Shown here in pieces: positions 26,118-34,403 of a stretch of DNA of 47,554 nucleotides. The position numbers and the translations under genes are program-made. The stretch is taken from contig JAATFW010000084.1 in assembly GCA_015654985.1 (NCBI GenBank), forward strand, positions 1 through 47,554, read 5' to 3'. Position 1 is the stretch's first letter. Each line of letters begins with the position of its first letter. Origin of the DNA: Sphingobacteriales bacterium (GTDB lineage Bacteria > Bacteroidota > Bacteroidia > Sphingobacteriales > Sphingobacteriaceae). The notes under the pieces were generated by a model. That model saw only the letters and a list, made by a program, of their open reading frames with translations, searched no databases and had not been told where the DNA came from.

Positions 26118-26891
26118 TTACAACTGCCAGAGAAGGCTGCTGCTTTCCTTGTCAAGAAATAAGATCACGGCAGGGTGTGTTCTTATAACGGAAGCAGGAA
26201 CCTTTTCGGTAATTTCGCTATTTAAGGTATTATAAACTGCCCTGGCTTTAGTTATTCCCGGCACAATGCAATAAATAAACGGGGCATTCATTAACGCCGG
26301 AACAGTTAATGTGATTGCATGGGATGGAACCTGGTCCAGCGATTCAAAACATCCGTCATTTACCTGTTGCTGCCGGCAGGCAAGATCAAGACTCACCTCT
26401 TTAACAGTGTGTTTGTCTTTAAAATCGGCTACAGGAGGATCGTTAAAAGCAAGATGCCCGTTCTCCCCTATCCCCATACAAACGATATCCGGAACATGCG
26501 ATTCTAATAAAGCGCTGTACCGCCGGCATTCTTCCTGAATGTCAGTAGTATTTCCATTGATGTAGTTTACTGAATTAAACGGGAGCTTACTGAAAAGTCT
26601 TTCTTTTAAAAAAGCAGCGAATAACTGAGAGGCATCAGCGTTCAGGCCGATATATTCATCCATATGAAAGGCATTTACCTTTGCCCAGTTAACATTACTG
26701 CTTTCTGTCAAAGCGGTCAGAAATTCGTTTTGCGAAGGCGCGGCAGCAAAAACAATGTTAACGGTTTCCTGCCAGGCCAGCAGATCATTGATTTTTTGAG
26801 CTACTTCCCCTGCGGCATCTTTACCAAGTGTCTGCCTGCCGCTATAAATCCTTACATCGACCTTCTGTTCATGTATTTCGTCTGGCAACAT
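26118..26891 (-). CDS. nagB: Glucosamine-6-phosphate deaminase (NagB-like)
   Basis: A cytoplasmic isomerase/deaminase that would convert glucosamine-6-phosphate to fructose-6-phosphate and ammonia. From MLPDEIHEQK (ATG 26891) it is 257 residues; the frame extends to 26954, but the extra part overlaps nagA. AFHMDEYIGL holds the conserved Asp-Glu pair, and GENGHLAFNDP is the catalytic loop. In E. coli NagB this loop reads NDGH...FNEP; here the Glu is Asp, and the first part reads FAAAPSQNEFL instead of LGLPTGGTP, so this is a divergent member of the family. The nagA partner 13 nt upstream supports the role. Confidence 0.82.
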   Translation of the reverse strand: MLPDEIHEQKVDVRIYSGRQTLGKDAAGEVAQKINDLLAWQETVNIVFAAAPSQNEFLTALTESSNVNWAKVNAFHMDEYIGLNADASQLFAAFLKERLFSKLPFNSVNYINGNTTDIQEECRRYSALLESHVPDIVCMGIGENGHLAFNDPPVADFKDKHTVKEVSLDLACRQQQVNDGCFESLDQVPSHAITLTVPALMNAPFIYCIVPGITKARAVYNTLNSEITEKVPASVIRTHPAVILFLDKESSSLLWQL

Positions 26892-26904
26892 ATTAATCTG
26901 ATTT

Positions 26905-28116
26905 CTATGAGGTGAGCGGCTTTGTTTCCTGTTGGGAATAAATGATATTTCCATTTACAATGGTTGTATCAACAACAATATCAGCATTAAAAAGAATAAT
27001 ATCAGCATCTTTACCCTTAACCAGTGATCCCTTTTTGTCATCTACTTTCATTATTGAAGCAGGAGAGAGGGACATCATCTTCACTGCATCTAAAAGAGAA
27101 ACTTCTGCCCTTTTAATCATATTCCGCACAAGACGGTCGGCTGTAGCGACACTACCTGCGAAAGCACTCCTGTCTGGTAGTTTCGCAACATCATCTTCTA
27201 CAATAACTTTCATTCCATCTTTCAAACTACCAAGGATGCTTTCACCCGGGGGAAGTCCTGCCGCACGCATTGCATCAGTTATCAGGGCAATTTTGTCAGG
27301 ACCCTTGATTTTATAAACAAGCTTAAGCAAGGGGGGAGGAAGATGCACTCCATCGGCAATAATCTCAACGGTCATGTCGTCAATTAAATAAGCGCTTTCG
27401 ATCACTCCGGCGTATCTGAATGCATTCCTTCTGGATACGCCCGACATACAAGAATAAAAATGAGTGGCGTGAGTATACCCTTTCTCATAGGCTTCCATTA
27501 CTTCTTCATAAATGGCATCTGTATGAGCGATAGCAGCAAGAATATTTTTCGAACGAAGATATTCACCAAATTCAAGGGCCCCCTTTAGCTCCGGAGCTGC
27601 ACTCCAGCGTTTAACAACAGATGTTTTTGATAATATTTCCCTGTATTCTTCAGGATCGGGATCACGGATATACCGGACATCCTGAGCTCCCCGTTGTTTT
27701 CTGGAAAAGTAAGGCCCTTCAATATGCATTCCTAAAAACTGAGCACCCTCCTTATTTTGTGCATGAGCAGGTTCGTAGAGGCTGAGTGTTTCCATGAGAT
27801 CATCAATCCCGCAACTAAGGGTGGTAGGTGTCATGGCTGTAGTTCCATATCTTGCGTGGACCCGGGCTATTTCCAAAAAAGCCGTTAAGGTATTGTCCAT
27901 AAAGTCGTGCCCGCCTCCACCATGAACATGGATATCTATGAAACCGGGTGAGATATATTTCCCATGTGCATCGATCTCTACCGCGTCCATTATTTCGAGG
28001 TTCCCGCGACTGATCTCTGTGATCTTACCATCAGTGATCAAAACGGAACCGCCAGGGATCAATCCTCCGGGTGTAATAACATTTCCGTTATATATTTTTA
28101 TCTTGTTGAAATTCAT
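26905..28116 (-). CDS. nagA: N-acetylglucosamine-6-phosphate deacetylase
   Basis: A 403-residue amidohydrolase. The metal-binding HxH is in FIDIHVHGGGGHDF (His63, His65); MHIEGPYFSRKQRGAQ carries the metal-ligand Glu; IAHTDA and HATHFYSCMSG provide further His ligands; and ITDAMRAAGLPPG contains the catalytic Asp. The product, glucosamine-6-phosphate, feeds NagB. The frame could run up to 28263, but that part overlaps the transporter; MNFNKIKIYNGNVITPGG at 28116 is the family-like start, 7 nt after the transporter stop. Confidence 0.92.
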   Translation of the reverse strand: MNFNKIKIYNGNVITPGGLIPGGSVLITDGKITEISRGNLEIMDAVEIDAHGKYISPGFIDIHVHGGGGHDFMDNTLTAFLEIARVHARYGTTAMTPTTLSCGIDDLMETLSLYEPAHAQNKEGAQFLGMHIEGPYFSRKQRGAQDVRYIRDPDPEEYREILSKTSVVKRWSAAPELKGALEFGEYLRSKNILAAIAHTDAIYEEVMEAYEKGYTHATHFYSCMSGVSRRNAFRYAGVIESAYLIDDMTVEIIADGVHLPPPLLKLVYKIKGPDKIALITDAMRAAGLPPGESILGSLKDGMKVIVEDDVAKLPDRSAFAGSVATADRLVRNMIKRAEVSLLDAVKMMSLSPASIMKVDDKKGSLVKGKDADIILFNADIVVDTTIVNGNIIYSQQETKPLTS

Positions 28117-28123
28117 TTTCAAA

Positions 28124-29443
28124 TTATAAAGACCATTTCTTGCTTTTATACCCATAGAAGGCATAAAAGCAGAGGTATATATAGCAGGGTAATAACACCC
28201 AATATGCTTCCCGAAGGCCTGCCAGGTCTGCAAAATGACCATACAGCAACGGAAGAATGGCATTCCCGCTTAAACCCATAATTAAGATAGATGCGCCAAT
28301 TTTTATAAAGCGTCCAAGGCCGTCCAAAGCTAACGGCCATATGCCCGCCCAGATCATCGAATTGGCAAAGCCGAGAAGAACGACGAACCAGATAGAGATG
28401 TCGGCAGTATGCCCCAGAAAGGTTACCGTACCTTCTGAATAGATGATGAGAAACGTAAACACAACACCCAGCATAGTACAAAAGCGTAAAGCGGCCTTTT
28501 GAGTAATGAACCTGGGAATCAGCAGTATCCCCAATAAGTATCCGATAATTGTTGCCGACAGCGTGTAAGAAGGGAATACTTTTGCTTCATACAGGTTAAT
28601 ATCCATCGACCTTGCATATCCAATAATTGTGTCGACAGCAATAACCTGGGAACCGACATGAAGAAAAATGGCCAAAGCGCCAAGTATCAGATGTGGAAAC
28701 TGGAATATATTATGTTTTGCAGAATTCATTTCTGCAGTTTCGGCATTTTCTATATCTGTATTTATTTCCGGAAGCGGGGAATATCTTACCAGCGCTCCCA
28801 GTCCCAAAAGAACAAAGCCTACTATAGTGTACGGAATGATCACTCTTCTGATTAATTCGTCTAATGCCTGGTCTTTCTGTATGCCCTGCATTCTTTCAAG
28901 CAACTCAAAAGTGTGAACGTCTGAAGGTTTTAATATAATCGCGGCAAATAACAAGGGGGCAATAATCCCGGCAAACTTATTACAGATCCCCATAATACTA
29001 AAGCGTTTCGCAGCACTTTCTTTGGGGCCCAGAATGGTTACATATGGATTGGCAGCCGTTTGCAATACAGCCAGACCAACACCTAAAGTAAAAAGTCCGC
29101 TTAGAAATAATTCATACGTGCGGGTTAAAGCCGCAGGGACAAATATGAAAGCGCCGGCTGCCATTATACAGAAGCCAACCATCATTCCCTTTTTGAATCC
29201 TATGGCCTTTAAAAGATAGGATGCCGGGACAGACATTACCAGATAAGAAATGTAAAAGGCAAAGGCAACCAGGTAGGACTGAAAATTAGAAAGCTCGCAG
29301 GCAATCTTAAAGTATGGAATTAAAATAGCATTGATCCAGGTAACAAATCCGAATATAAAAAACAGAATTGCTATGATCGAGATAGAGATCAGATTGTCAC
29401 GTTTACTTAAAGAGCTAATGTCCTGAACTGATATATTCTTCAT
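28124..29443 (-). CDS. Sugar MFS transporter (FucP/NagP-like)
   Basis: A 439-residue, 12-helix major facilitator protein. FFIFGFVTWINAILIPYFK and LFLSGLFTLGVGLAVLQTAANPYVTILGP are hallmark segments of the FHS (fucose-hexose-proton symporter) group, which includes FucP, GluP and the NagP N-acetylglucosamine permeases. Coupled to nagA and nagB, NagP-type uptake of GlcNAc is the likeliest role, but the sugar cannot be told from sequence alone. No sugar kinase is encoded in the window, so phosphorylation must come from elsewhere. Confidence 0.9.
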   Translation of the reverse strand: MKNISVQDISSLSKRDNLISISIIAILFFIFGFVTWINAILIPYFKIACELSNFQSYLVAFAFYISYLVMSVPASYLLKAIGFKKGMMVGFCIMAAGAFIFVPAALTRTYELFLSGLFTLGVGLAVLQTAANPYVTILGPKESAAKRFSIMGICNKFAGIIAPLLFAAIILKPSDVHTFELLERMQGIQKDQALDELIRRVIIPYTIVGFVLLGLGALVRYSPLPEINTDIENAETAEMNSAKHNIFQFPHLILGALAIFLHVGSQVIAVDTIIGYARSMDINLYEAKVFPSYTLSATIIGYLLGILLIPRFITQKAALRFCTMLGVVFTFLIIYSEGTVTFLGHTADISIWFVVLLGFANSMIWAGIWPLALDGLGRFIKIGASILIMGLSGNAILPLLYGHFADLAGLREAYWVLLPCYIYLCFYAFYGYKSKKWSL

Positions 29444-29467
29444 ATGAATGATTTTTTTTCCCGGATC

Positions 29468-31021
29468 TTAGTTTCGGTCCCGGGATAAGCGGTTATAAAG
29501 AATTTTAATCTTTGCATTTCTTAATTCGTTTTCCTGTTCCAATTCGGCAAGATGGAATGAATTGCGGTTCAGTTCAATAAAACGCTGGTTGATGGCTCCC
29601 ACAGGAAGGGATTCGAGGCTCTTTAAGACCGCAGGAACCTGTGCAGTAGTAAAAGAAGCGGAATTAACCCGGGCTTCTATATCCATATAGGATAAATAAA
29701 GCTTTCTGATATCCGCCATCAACTGATAATGAGAAAATTCTTCTTTATTTCTCAAAGGCTTCAGGCTGTGAAGAACAGTGGCTGCCTGAACGGCACTATC
29801 AAGCACCTGCCGGATACTTACACCTGGCTTACTCACAACTCCCTGATTAACCTCATAGGGGGCGGCACTCAATGCCTTCCAGAATTGCTGAGACTGTTCC
29901 TTACTAAAGCCATATTTATCCTGAGCATATTTAAATATAAACGCCTCAACCGGTAAAGGAGCAGAAGAGGCGAGACTTTCACAAAAAGCGCTGATAAGCA
30001 TATTAAATCCCGTTACCGGATATACATGGCGTATGGCATACAGATCGATAATATCTGTTGGGGTGTCGAAAACAGGCGAATATTCGCCGGAGGTAGACCA
30101 GGATGTCATGATGATCCCCTTGTATCCCAGCTTCCTGGCAACAGGAATAAAATCATGAATATTATCAAAATGTTTCTTCCATTGCGCCAGAAAATAATTA
30201 TCGGGATGGCTTCGTATTGAGGGAGCCCCCCAGATTTCATATCCGCTTTCAAGAAGTTTCTGATGATTTCCGAAGCGGTCCAGGTCCCAGCCATAGTTCC
30301 AGTCTACAAAAACTGTTTCCTTTGGTAAAAGGTGTATGGCGTCGGGGTATTTAATAGCAATATCGGCCCAGAGTACAGGTCGCTTTCCGAGCTTAATTAC
30401 CAAATCGCACAGCATTTTGATATGGTCAATATAAAGCCGGGAATTACCCGCTTCCAGCGCTCTTTTCCTGCATTTTTCACAATGCCCCAATAACCGTGTT
30501 TCGTCTCCGCCGATATGGATAAAACGGGAAGAATGGGTAGAGGTAAGGTCAGAAAATAAGTTATAGAATAGTTCCCTGTTCCCCTCAGTTTCAAGAGGGC
30601 AAACCTGGGAAAAATCCTTTGTGTCTTCGCGCAGCGCTGCATATTTATAGTTTCTGAGAATGTATTCTACATGTCCGAAACTTTGCTGCAAAGGAATGAC
30701 CTCAATACCCAAAGACTTGCAATAAGACGTAAACGAGCGTACTTCTTCACGCGAATAGGCATAGCGGTTCGGGATCAGCGGCTGATCTTTATATGGATAG
30801 GAAGCTTCCCATTCCATTACCAGGGTATTGATCCCATTTTTGCTTAATTGTAAAGCAAAATTCCTTAACGCCGCCATGGTCATCACCTGTATCCGGAGAT
30901 CCAAATGAAAGCCCCTGATATTAAAAGGTTCATTACTCTTCGGAACTGTTTGTGATTTAACAGATGAAGTAAAGAACAGGCATAATAACAGCCAATGAAG
31001 AAAGTACTTTTTTTGTATCAT
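29468..31021 (-). CDS. GH20 beta-N-acetylhexosaminidase-like enzyme
   Basis: A 517-residue exported protein (signal FLHWLLLCLFFTSSVKS). The GH20 catalytic Asp-Glu pair is D173-E174 in RFIHIGGDETRLLGHC; NTLVMEWEASYPY and QSFGHVEYILRNYKY are typical barrel strands. There is no separate N-terminal GH20b domain, as in the short 'family 20 glycosylhydrolase' group of Bacteroidota. Retaining hydrolysis of terminal beta-GlcNAc/GalNAc by substrate assistance is expected. It is the first gene downstream of a -7 box plus operator (31071-31089) and heads the transporter-nagA-nagB operon. Confidence 0.88.
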   Translation of the reverse strand: MIQKKYFLHWLLLCLFFTSSVKSQTVPKSNEPFNIRGFHLDLRIQVMTMAALRNFALQLSKNGINTLVMEWEASYPYKDQPLIPNRYAYSREEVRSFTSYCKSLGIEVIPLQQSFGHVEYILRNYKYAALREDTKDFSQVCPLETEGNRELFYNLFSDLTSTHSSRFIHIGGDETRLLGHCEKCRKRALEAGNSRLYIDHIKMLCDLVIKLGKRPVLWADIAIKYPDAIHLLPKETVFVDWNYGWDLDRFGNHQKLLESGYEIWGAPSIRSHPDNYFLAQWKKHFDNIHDFIPVARKLGYKGIIMTSWSTSGEYSPVFDTPTDIIDLYAIRHVYPVTGFNMLISAFCESLASSAPLPVEAFIFKYAQDKYGFSKEQSQQFWKALSAAPYEVNQGVVSKPGVSIRQVLDSAVQAATVLHSLKPLRNKEEFSHYQLMADIRKLYLSYMDIEARVNSASFTTAQVPAVLKSLESLPVGAINQRFIELNRNSFHLAELEQENELRNAKIKILYNRLSRDRN

Positions 31022-31070
31022 ATTAAAACTATGCTCCTATTCTAAACAATGCGCGGGCAACTCAGCAGCC

Positions 31071-31089
31071 GTGCGCGGACACGAAAATA
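31071..31089 (-). promoter_or_regulatory. -7 box with overlapping LacI-type operator upstream of GH20
   Basis: On the minus strand TATTTTCG (31089-31082, one mismatch to TAnnTTTG) runs into GTGTCCGCGCAC (31082-31071), sharing the G. The 12-mer matches the susC element GTGTCCGAACAC at 10 of 12 positions. The geometry is the same as at the susC promoter, so repressor would cover the transcription start. The GH20 ATG is 49 nt further on. Confidence 0.6.
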
Positions 31090-31117
31090 AGTAAAAAAAA
31101 GCATTTTTGAATTTCTT

Positions 31118-33256
31118 TTAATCTGTTCTTTCAATTCCCAGAACTTTTGCCTCGTAGATATCAGGAATCGTTATCGTTATTCCTTTCTCAATCAATTCTT
31201 TTCCCTGATAGCTTCCAACAATTTTACCATCTTCAGGAGAATACAGCCTGTACTTTACATCCTTATCAACCAAAGGCATCTCAAAAGTCCTCGTATTTTC
31301 TAATGAACCATTGCGATAGAAAAAAAGAACACCTCCCTGCTTTTCTTTATTAAATTTATAACAGCCATCCCAATTACTCATCGTTGCCCTCGGAAAAATA
31401 TCTGACGTTTGTGTAAACCGGGAAAACTGATATTTCTTATCCATCATTTTAAACCAGGAATTCCATTTGGAGTACCACATTTTAGTATCCGCAGTCAGAT
31501 TCCGCGGATCACCTACTAAAATCGGTTTACCCGACACCAGGGACATATAGGTGTATTTATAATTTTTAAGCACGGCGGGATTTGATGCGGATGTATACAT
31601 CTGTTGATTTCCTATCAGACTGGTAGCTGCGGGAATTACACGGGCCCTGTCATACGACATCTGACGGATACTAACCGGTCCCTCGGGAGGATCTGCCTCA
31701 TAATTAGTAAGCCAGTCGTAATCCGCGTGTTGTATCAGGGCAAAATCACTGACATAATATTCGCCCCATACTTCATAGGTACAGTCAATCAGAAGATCAG
31801 GGAAGTCCTTGTGCAGCTCATCAAAAAGTTTCATTGCACGTTCATAGATGGCATAAAATGAACTTGCGCGATCACTATAAATTTTCCCCTCTGATCCATA
31901 ATCTCCTTTTTTATCAAAATCAAGTACATATGCTGAGTTTGCAATTGTAAGGTCCAGTTTTACATAAGCCAGTCTGTTTTCCCTGACAAGATGCTTTATA
32001 CCTTTTAAAATATAATCATAATATCCTGATCCTAATGACATGGTATAACGGTCTTTTGTATCGCCATGTAAATCTACAGGCTTTCCATCGCTCCCCAGAA
32101 CCAGCCACTCAGGATGCTGCTGTACTATTTTACTTTTTGCATCGACAGTTGCCAGGCTAATCCATAAACCAGGCAGCATCCCTTTTCCCCTGATATAATC
32201 GCACACCGGCTTCAATCCGCCGGGAAATTTTTTCCTGTCGGCTTCCAGATCACCCCATTTAGACATCCACCCGTCGTCAAGAATAACAAGGTCTGTGCCT
32301 GTTCCATGGAGGCCATCGGCTATATCATACATCAGGGTATCACTTATATTAGTTCTGAAAGGGTACCAGGTGTTATAGAACGCAAAGGGGATTTCCTTTT
32401 TCTCAAAAAGCCTTACCCCTAGTTTCTTTCTGATAAAACCGGCAAAGTCTCCTTCGAAAGCATCTTCAACTTTCTTTGACTGAACCAGAAATATAAATGT
32501 TCCCGGACTGGAAAACGCCTCTCCGGGGGCAATCAGTTTCTTAAAAGGGTAATGATCGTTTATACCGGTGAGTCCTATGGAAATCTGTTCATTATGGGTG
32601 TACACCTCGGTTCTTTTCAAAACGCCGGGTGCTTCATTTCCAAGAATGAAACCGTCTTTGGCTACTGTATTATATACGTAAACGGCAGCATCGTGATGAT
32701 CCCCCCGGAAAGGGCGCCATGAAAGGTGAGTCCCATAGTGACTATATATATCAGTCTTCCAGGTATTAAGGGGAACGAGATTGAGACGTTCTACCTCTAA
32801 ACCGGTAACAGCAACCGGAATACCTGAATGATTTCTAATGCTGATCTTCTTACGCACAACGGGAAATTCATCATATATCTCATAAACTAATTCGACATCC
32901 ACTTTTTCAGCCACGGTGCCTTTCTTTCCTTTCAGAAAAACAGTAAGCTTCTGATCCCCGTTGGCGGACACTAAATAGTCATGCTTCACATAAGCAAACG
33001 AAGAATTATTTACATCCGCTCGTTTTTCATCCTTCTGAAGAGAAAAAAAGAACTCTTCTGTTCCCTGCCTGCTGTAATCTTCTCCTGTTATTAAACTTTT
33101 GAAACTACTGGTATAAAACGTATCTGCTTCAATTGTAAATTGTCTGCATAAATACTTATTCTTTATAGCAATAGAATCTTTTGCCTGAGCCTGAACGGCA
33201 ACTGCTAATCCCAGAAAAAAGAAAATGAAGTTTCTCTTCTTTTCCATTGATTCCAC
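31118..33256 (-). CDS. GH36-like alpha-galactosidase / alpha-N-acetylgalactosaminidase
   Basis: A 712-residue exported enzyme (signal IFFFLGLAVAVQAQA). It has an N-terminal beta-supersandwich, then a TIM barrel with DLVILDDGWMSKWGDLEAD and GMLPGLWISLATV, the nucleophile Asp435 in AYVKLDLT, and DLLIDCTYEVWGEYY at the acid/base region. These are clan GH-D features, closest to GH36, though the usual SCASGGGR motif is altered to DCTYEVWG, so the substrate may not be ordinary alpha-galactoside; alpha-GalNAc is a reasonable alternative given the nag genes. It starts 2 nt after the lacI stop and is probably co-transcribed with it. Confidence 0.8.
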   Translation of the reverse strand: MESMEKKRNFIFFFLGLAVAVQAQAKDSIAIKNKYLCRQFTIEADTFYTSSFKSLITGEDYSRQGTEEFFFSLQKDEKRADVNNSSFAYVKHDYLVSANGDQKLTVFLKGKKGTVAEKVDVELVYEIYDEFPVVRKKISIRNHSGIPVAVTGLEVERLNLVPLNTWKTDIYSHYGTHLSWRPFRGDHHDAAVYVYNTVAKDGFILGNEAPGVLKRTEVYTHNEQISIGLTGINDHYPFKKLIAPGEAFSSPGTFIFLVQSKKVEDAFEGDFAGFIRKKLGVRLFEKKEIPFAFYNTWYPFRTNISDTLMYDIADGLHGTGTDLVILDDGWMSKWGDLEADRKKFPGGLKPVCDYIRGKGMLPGLWISLATVDAKSKIVQQHPEWLVLGSDGKPVDLHGDTKDRYTMSLGSGYYDYILKGIKHLVRENRLAYVKLDLTIANSAYVLDFDKKGDYGSEGKIYSDRASSFYAIYERAMKLFDELHKDFPDLLIDCTYEVWGEYYVSDFALIQHADYDWLTNYEADPPEGPVSIRQMSYDRARVIPAATSLIGNQQMYTSASNPAVLKNYKYTYMSLVSGKPILVGDPRNLTADTKMWYSKWNSWFKMMDKKYQFSRFTQTSDIFPRATMSNWDGCYKFNKEKQGGVLFFYRNGSLENTRTFEMPLVDKDVKYRLYSPEDGKIVGSYQGKELIEKGITITIPDIYEAKVLGIERTD

Positions 33257-33258
33257 TG

Positions 33259-34329
33259 CTAATCATTACTTAAATAATAGTTTACGTTTTCTTTAGTGAC
33301 AACATCAAGAGGGAGAAATTTTATCTCAGGTACTTCTTTTTTAAATATTAAATGGTCAACCAGATGATGGATGCTCCAGTATCCCTGTCCTTTAGGGTTT
33401 TGATTAATAAGAAAACTAATGATCTTTTTATTCAGGAAGTGAACATTTGCCGGAATCAGGTCATATCCTATAATCTTTATTGATGTAATATGACGCTGCT
33501 CTAAATATCTTGCGATCATATAACTCCTCGATGTTGTTACATAAATGCCTTTGAGATTATCAGATTTCTCTAAAACATCGTCCATCTGTTTCATAAAGGA
33601 AGAGGAATCATTTCCCTGCAGGGCCACACTGTTAAGGGTGAATTTTTGCGATAAATTATTCTGAATAAAATAGTTTTGAAAGCCCTGCTCCTTTTTAATC
33701 AGATGCCTGGAGTTACTAATGTCAGCATTTATATGGGCGACAAGCAGCGTACAGGGATCATCTTGTCCGTAATGCATCAGACTGGCAGCCAAAAGGCCGC
33801 TTTGATAAGAGTCCTGCCCTATATAACTAAGTGGATTATATTCATTTATCTGAGTATTAAAAATAACAAATGGGATCTTTAAGGTGTTCCATTCTTCAAA
33901 GAAAGGGAGCGTTTCTTTATAAAACAAAGGAGATACAATAATTCCGTCGGGGCAAAGTTTTGACACACGCCGCGCCTGTTCAATATATGAACCGGGATCA
34001 TCCTGATCAAAAAGAAACAGAGATACAATAACTCCGTACTGCTTTAGATCCTTTTCTGCCTGTTCTATTCCAAGTTTTGATTCAAACCAATAAGATTCGC
34101 TGGGGTAATCGGGAATCAAGGCAGCAATAACATAAGTTTTCTTTGTCCCCAAAGCTCTTGCGCTGTAGTTCGGCTCGTAATTGGTATCCTTTATGATCTT
34201 TAAAACTCTTTCTTTTACTTTTAAAGACACACCTCCCCGGTTATGTATAACCCGGTCGACAGTTCCGGTAGACACTCTTGCTTTTACTGCTATATCTTTA
34301 ATTCTTATAAGTTTATTAGTCAATTCCAT
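33259..34329 (-). CDS. LacI-family transcriptional regulator
   Basis: A 356-residue repressor. The helix-turn-helix is at residues ~8-56 (IRIKDIAVKARVSTGTVDRVIHNRGG, hinge region NYSARALG), followed by a periplasmic-binding-like effector domain (VIAALIPDYPSESYW, CPDGIIVSPLF, SFLINQNPKGQGYWSIHHL). LacI members bind short palindromes with a central CpG; three such sites (GTGTnCGnnCAC) lie at the susC and GH20 promoters. The effector is unknown but plausibly a sugar released by this PUL. LacI-type control is less usual for SusC/SusD loci than hybrid two-component or ECF/anti-sigma systems. Its own candidate -7 box, TACCTTTG, is at 34388-34381. Confidence 0.92.
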   Translation of the reverse strand: MELTNKLIRIKDIAVKARVSTGTVDRVIHNRGGVSLKVKERVLKIIKDTNYEPNYSARALGTKKTYVIAALIPDYPSESYWFESKLGIEQAEKDLKQYGVIVSLFLFDQDDPGSYIEQARRVSKLCPDGIIVSPLFYKETLPFFEEWNTLKIPFVIFNTQINEYNPLSYIGQDSYQSGLLAASLMHYGQDDPCTLLVAHINADISNSRHLIKKEQGFQNYFIQNNLSQKFTLNSVALQGNDSSSFMKQMDDVLEKSDNLKGIYVTTSRSYMIARYLEQRHITSIKIIGYDLIPANVHFLNKKIISFLINQNPKGQGYWSIHHLVDHLIFKKEVPEIKFLPLDVVTKENVNYYLSND

Positions 34330-34380
34330 TTGATTTTATGATGCTCTTAAGATAACAACACTAAAGTAATTTAATTTTTA

Positions 34381-34388
34381 CAAAGGTA
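34381..34388 (-). promoter_or_regulatory. Candidate -7 box (TACCTTTG) for lacI
   Basis: On the minus strand TACCTTTG matches TAnnTTTG exactly and ends 51 nt before the lacI ATG, inside the 74-nt gap after the glycosidase gene. No -33 match is apparent and no copy of the 12-bp operator lies here, so autoregulation is not indicated. Confidence 0.4.
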
Positions 34389-34403
34389 GATTGTTATAAC
34401 TCA

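Noticed and set aside
28117-28263. Upstream extension of the nagA frame
   Set aside because: It overlaps the 3' end of the transporter gene, and the translated residues are not NagA-like.
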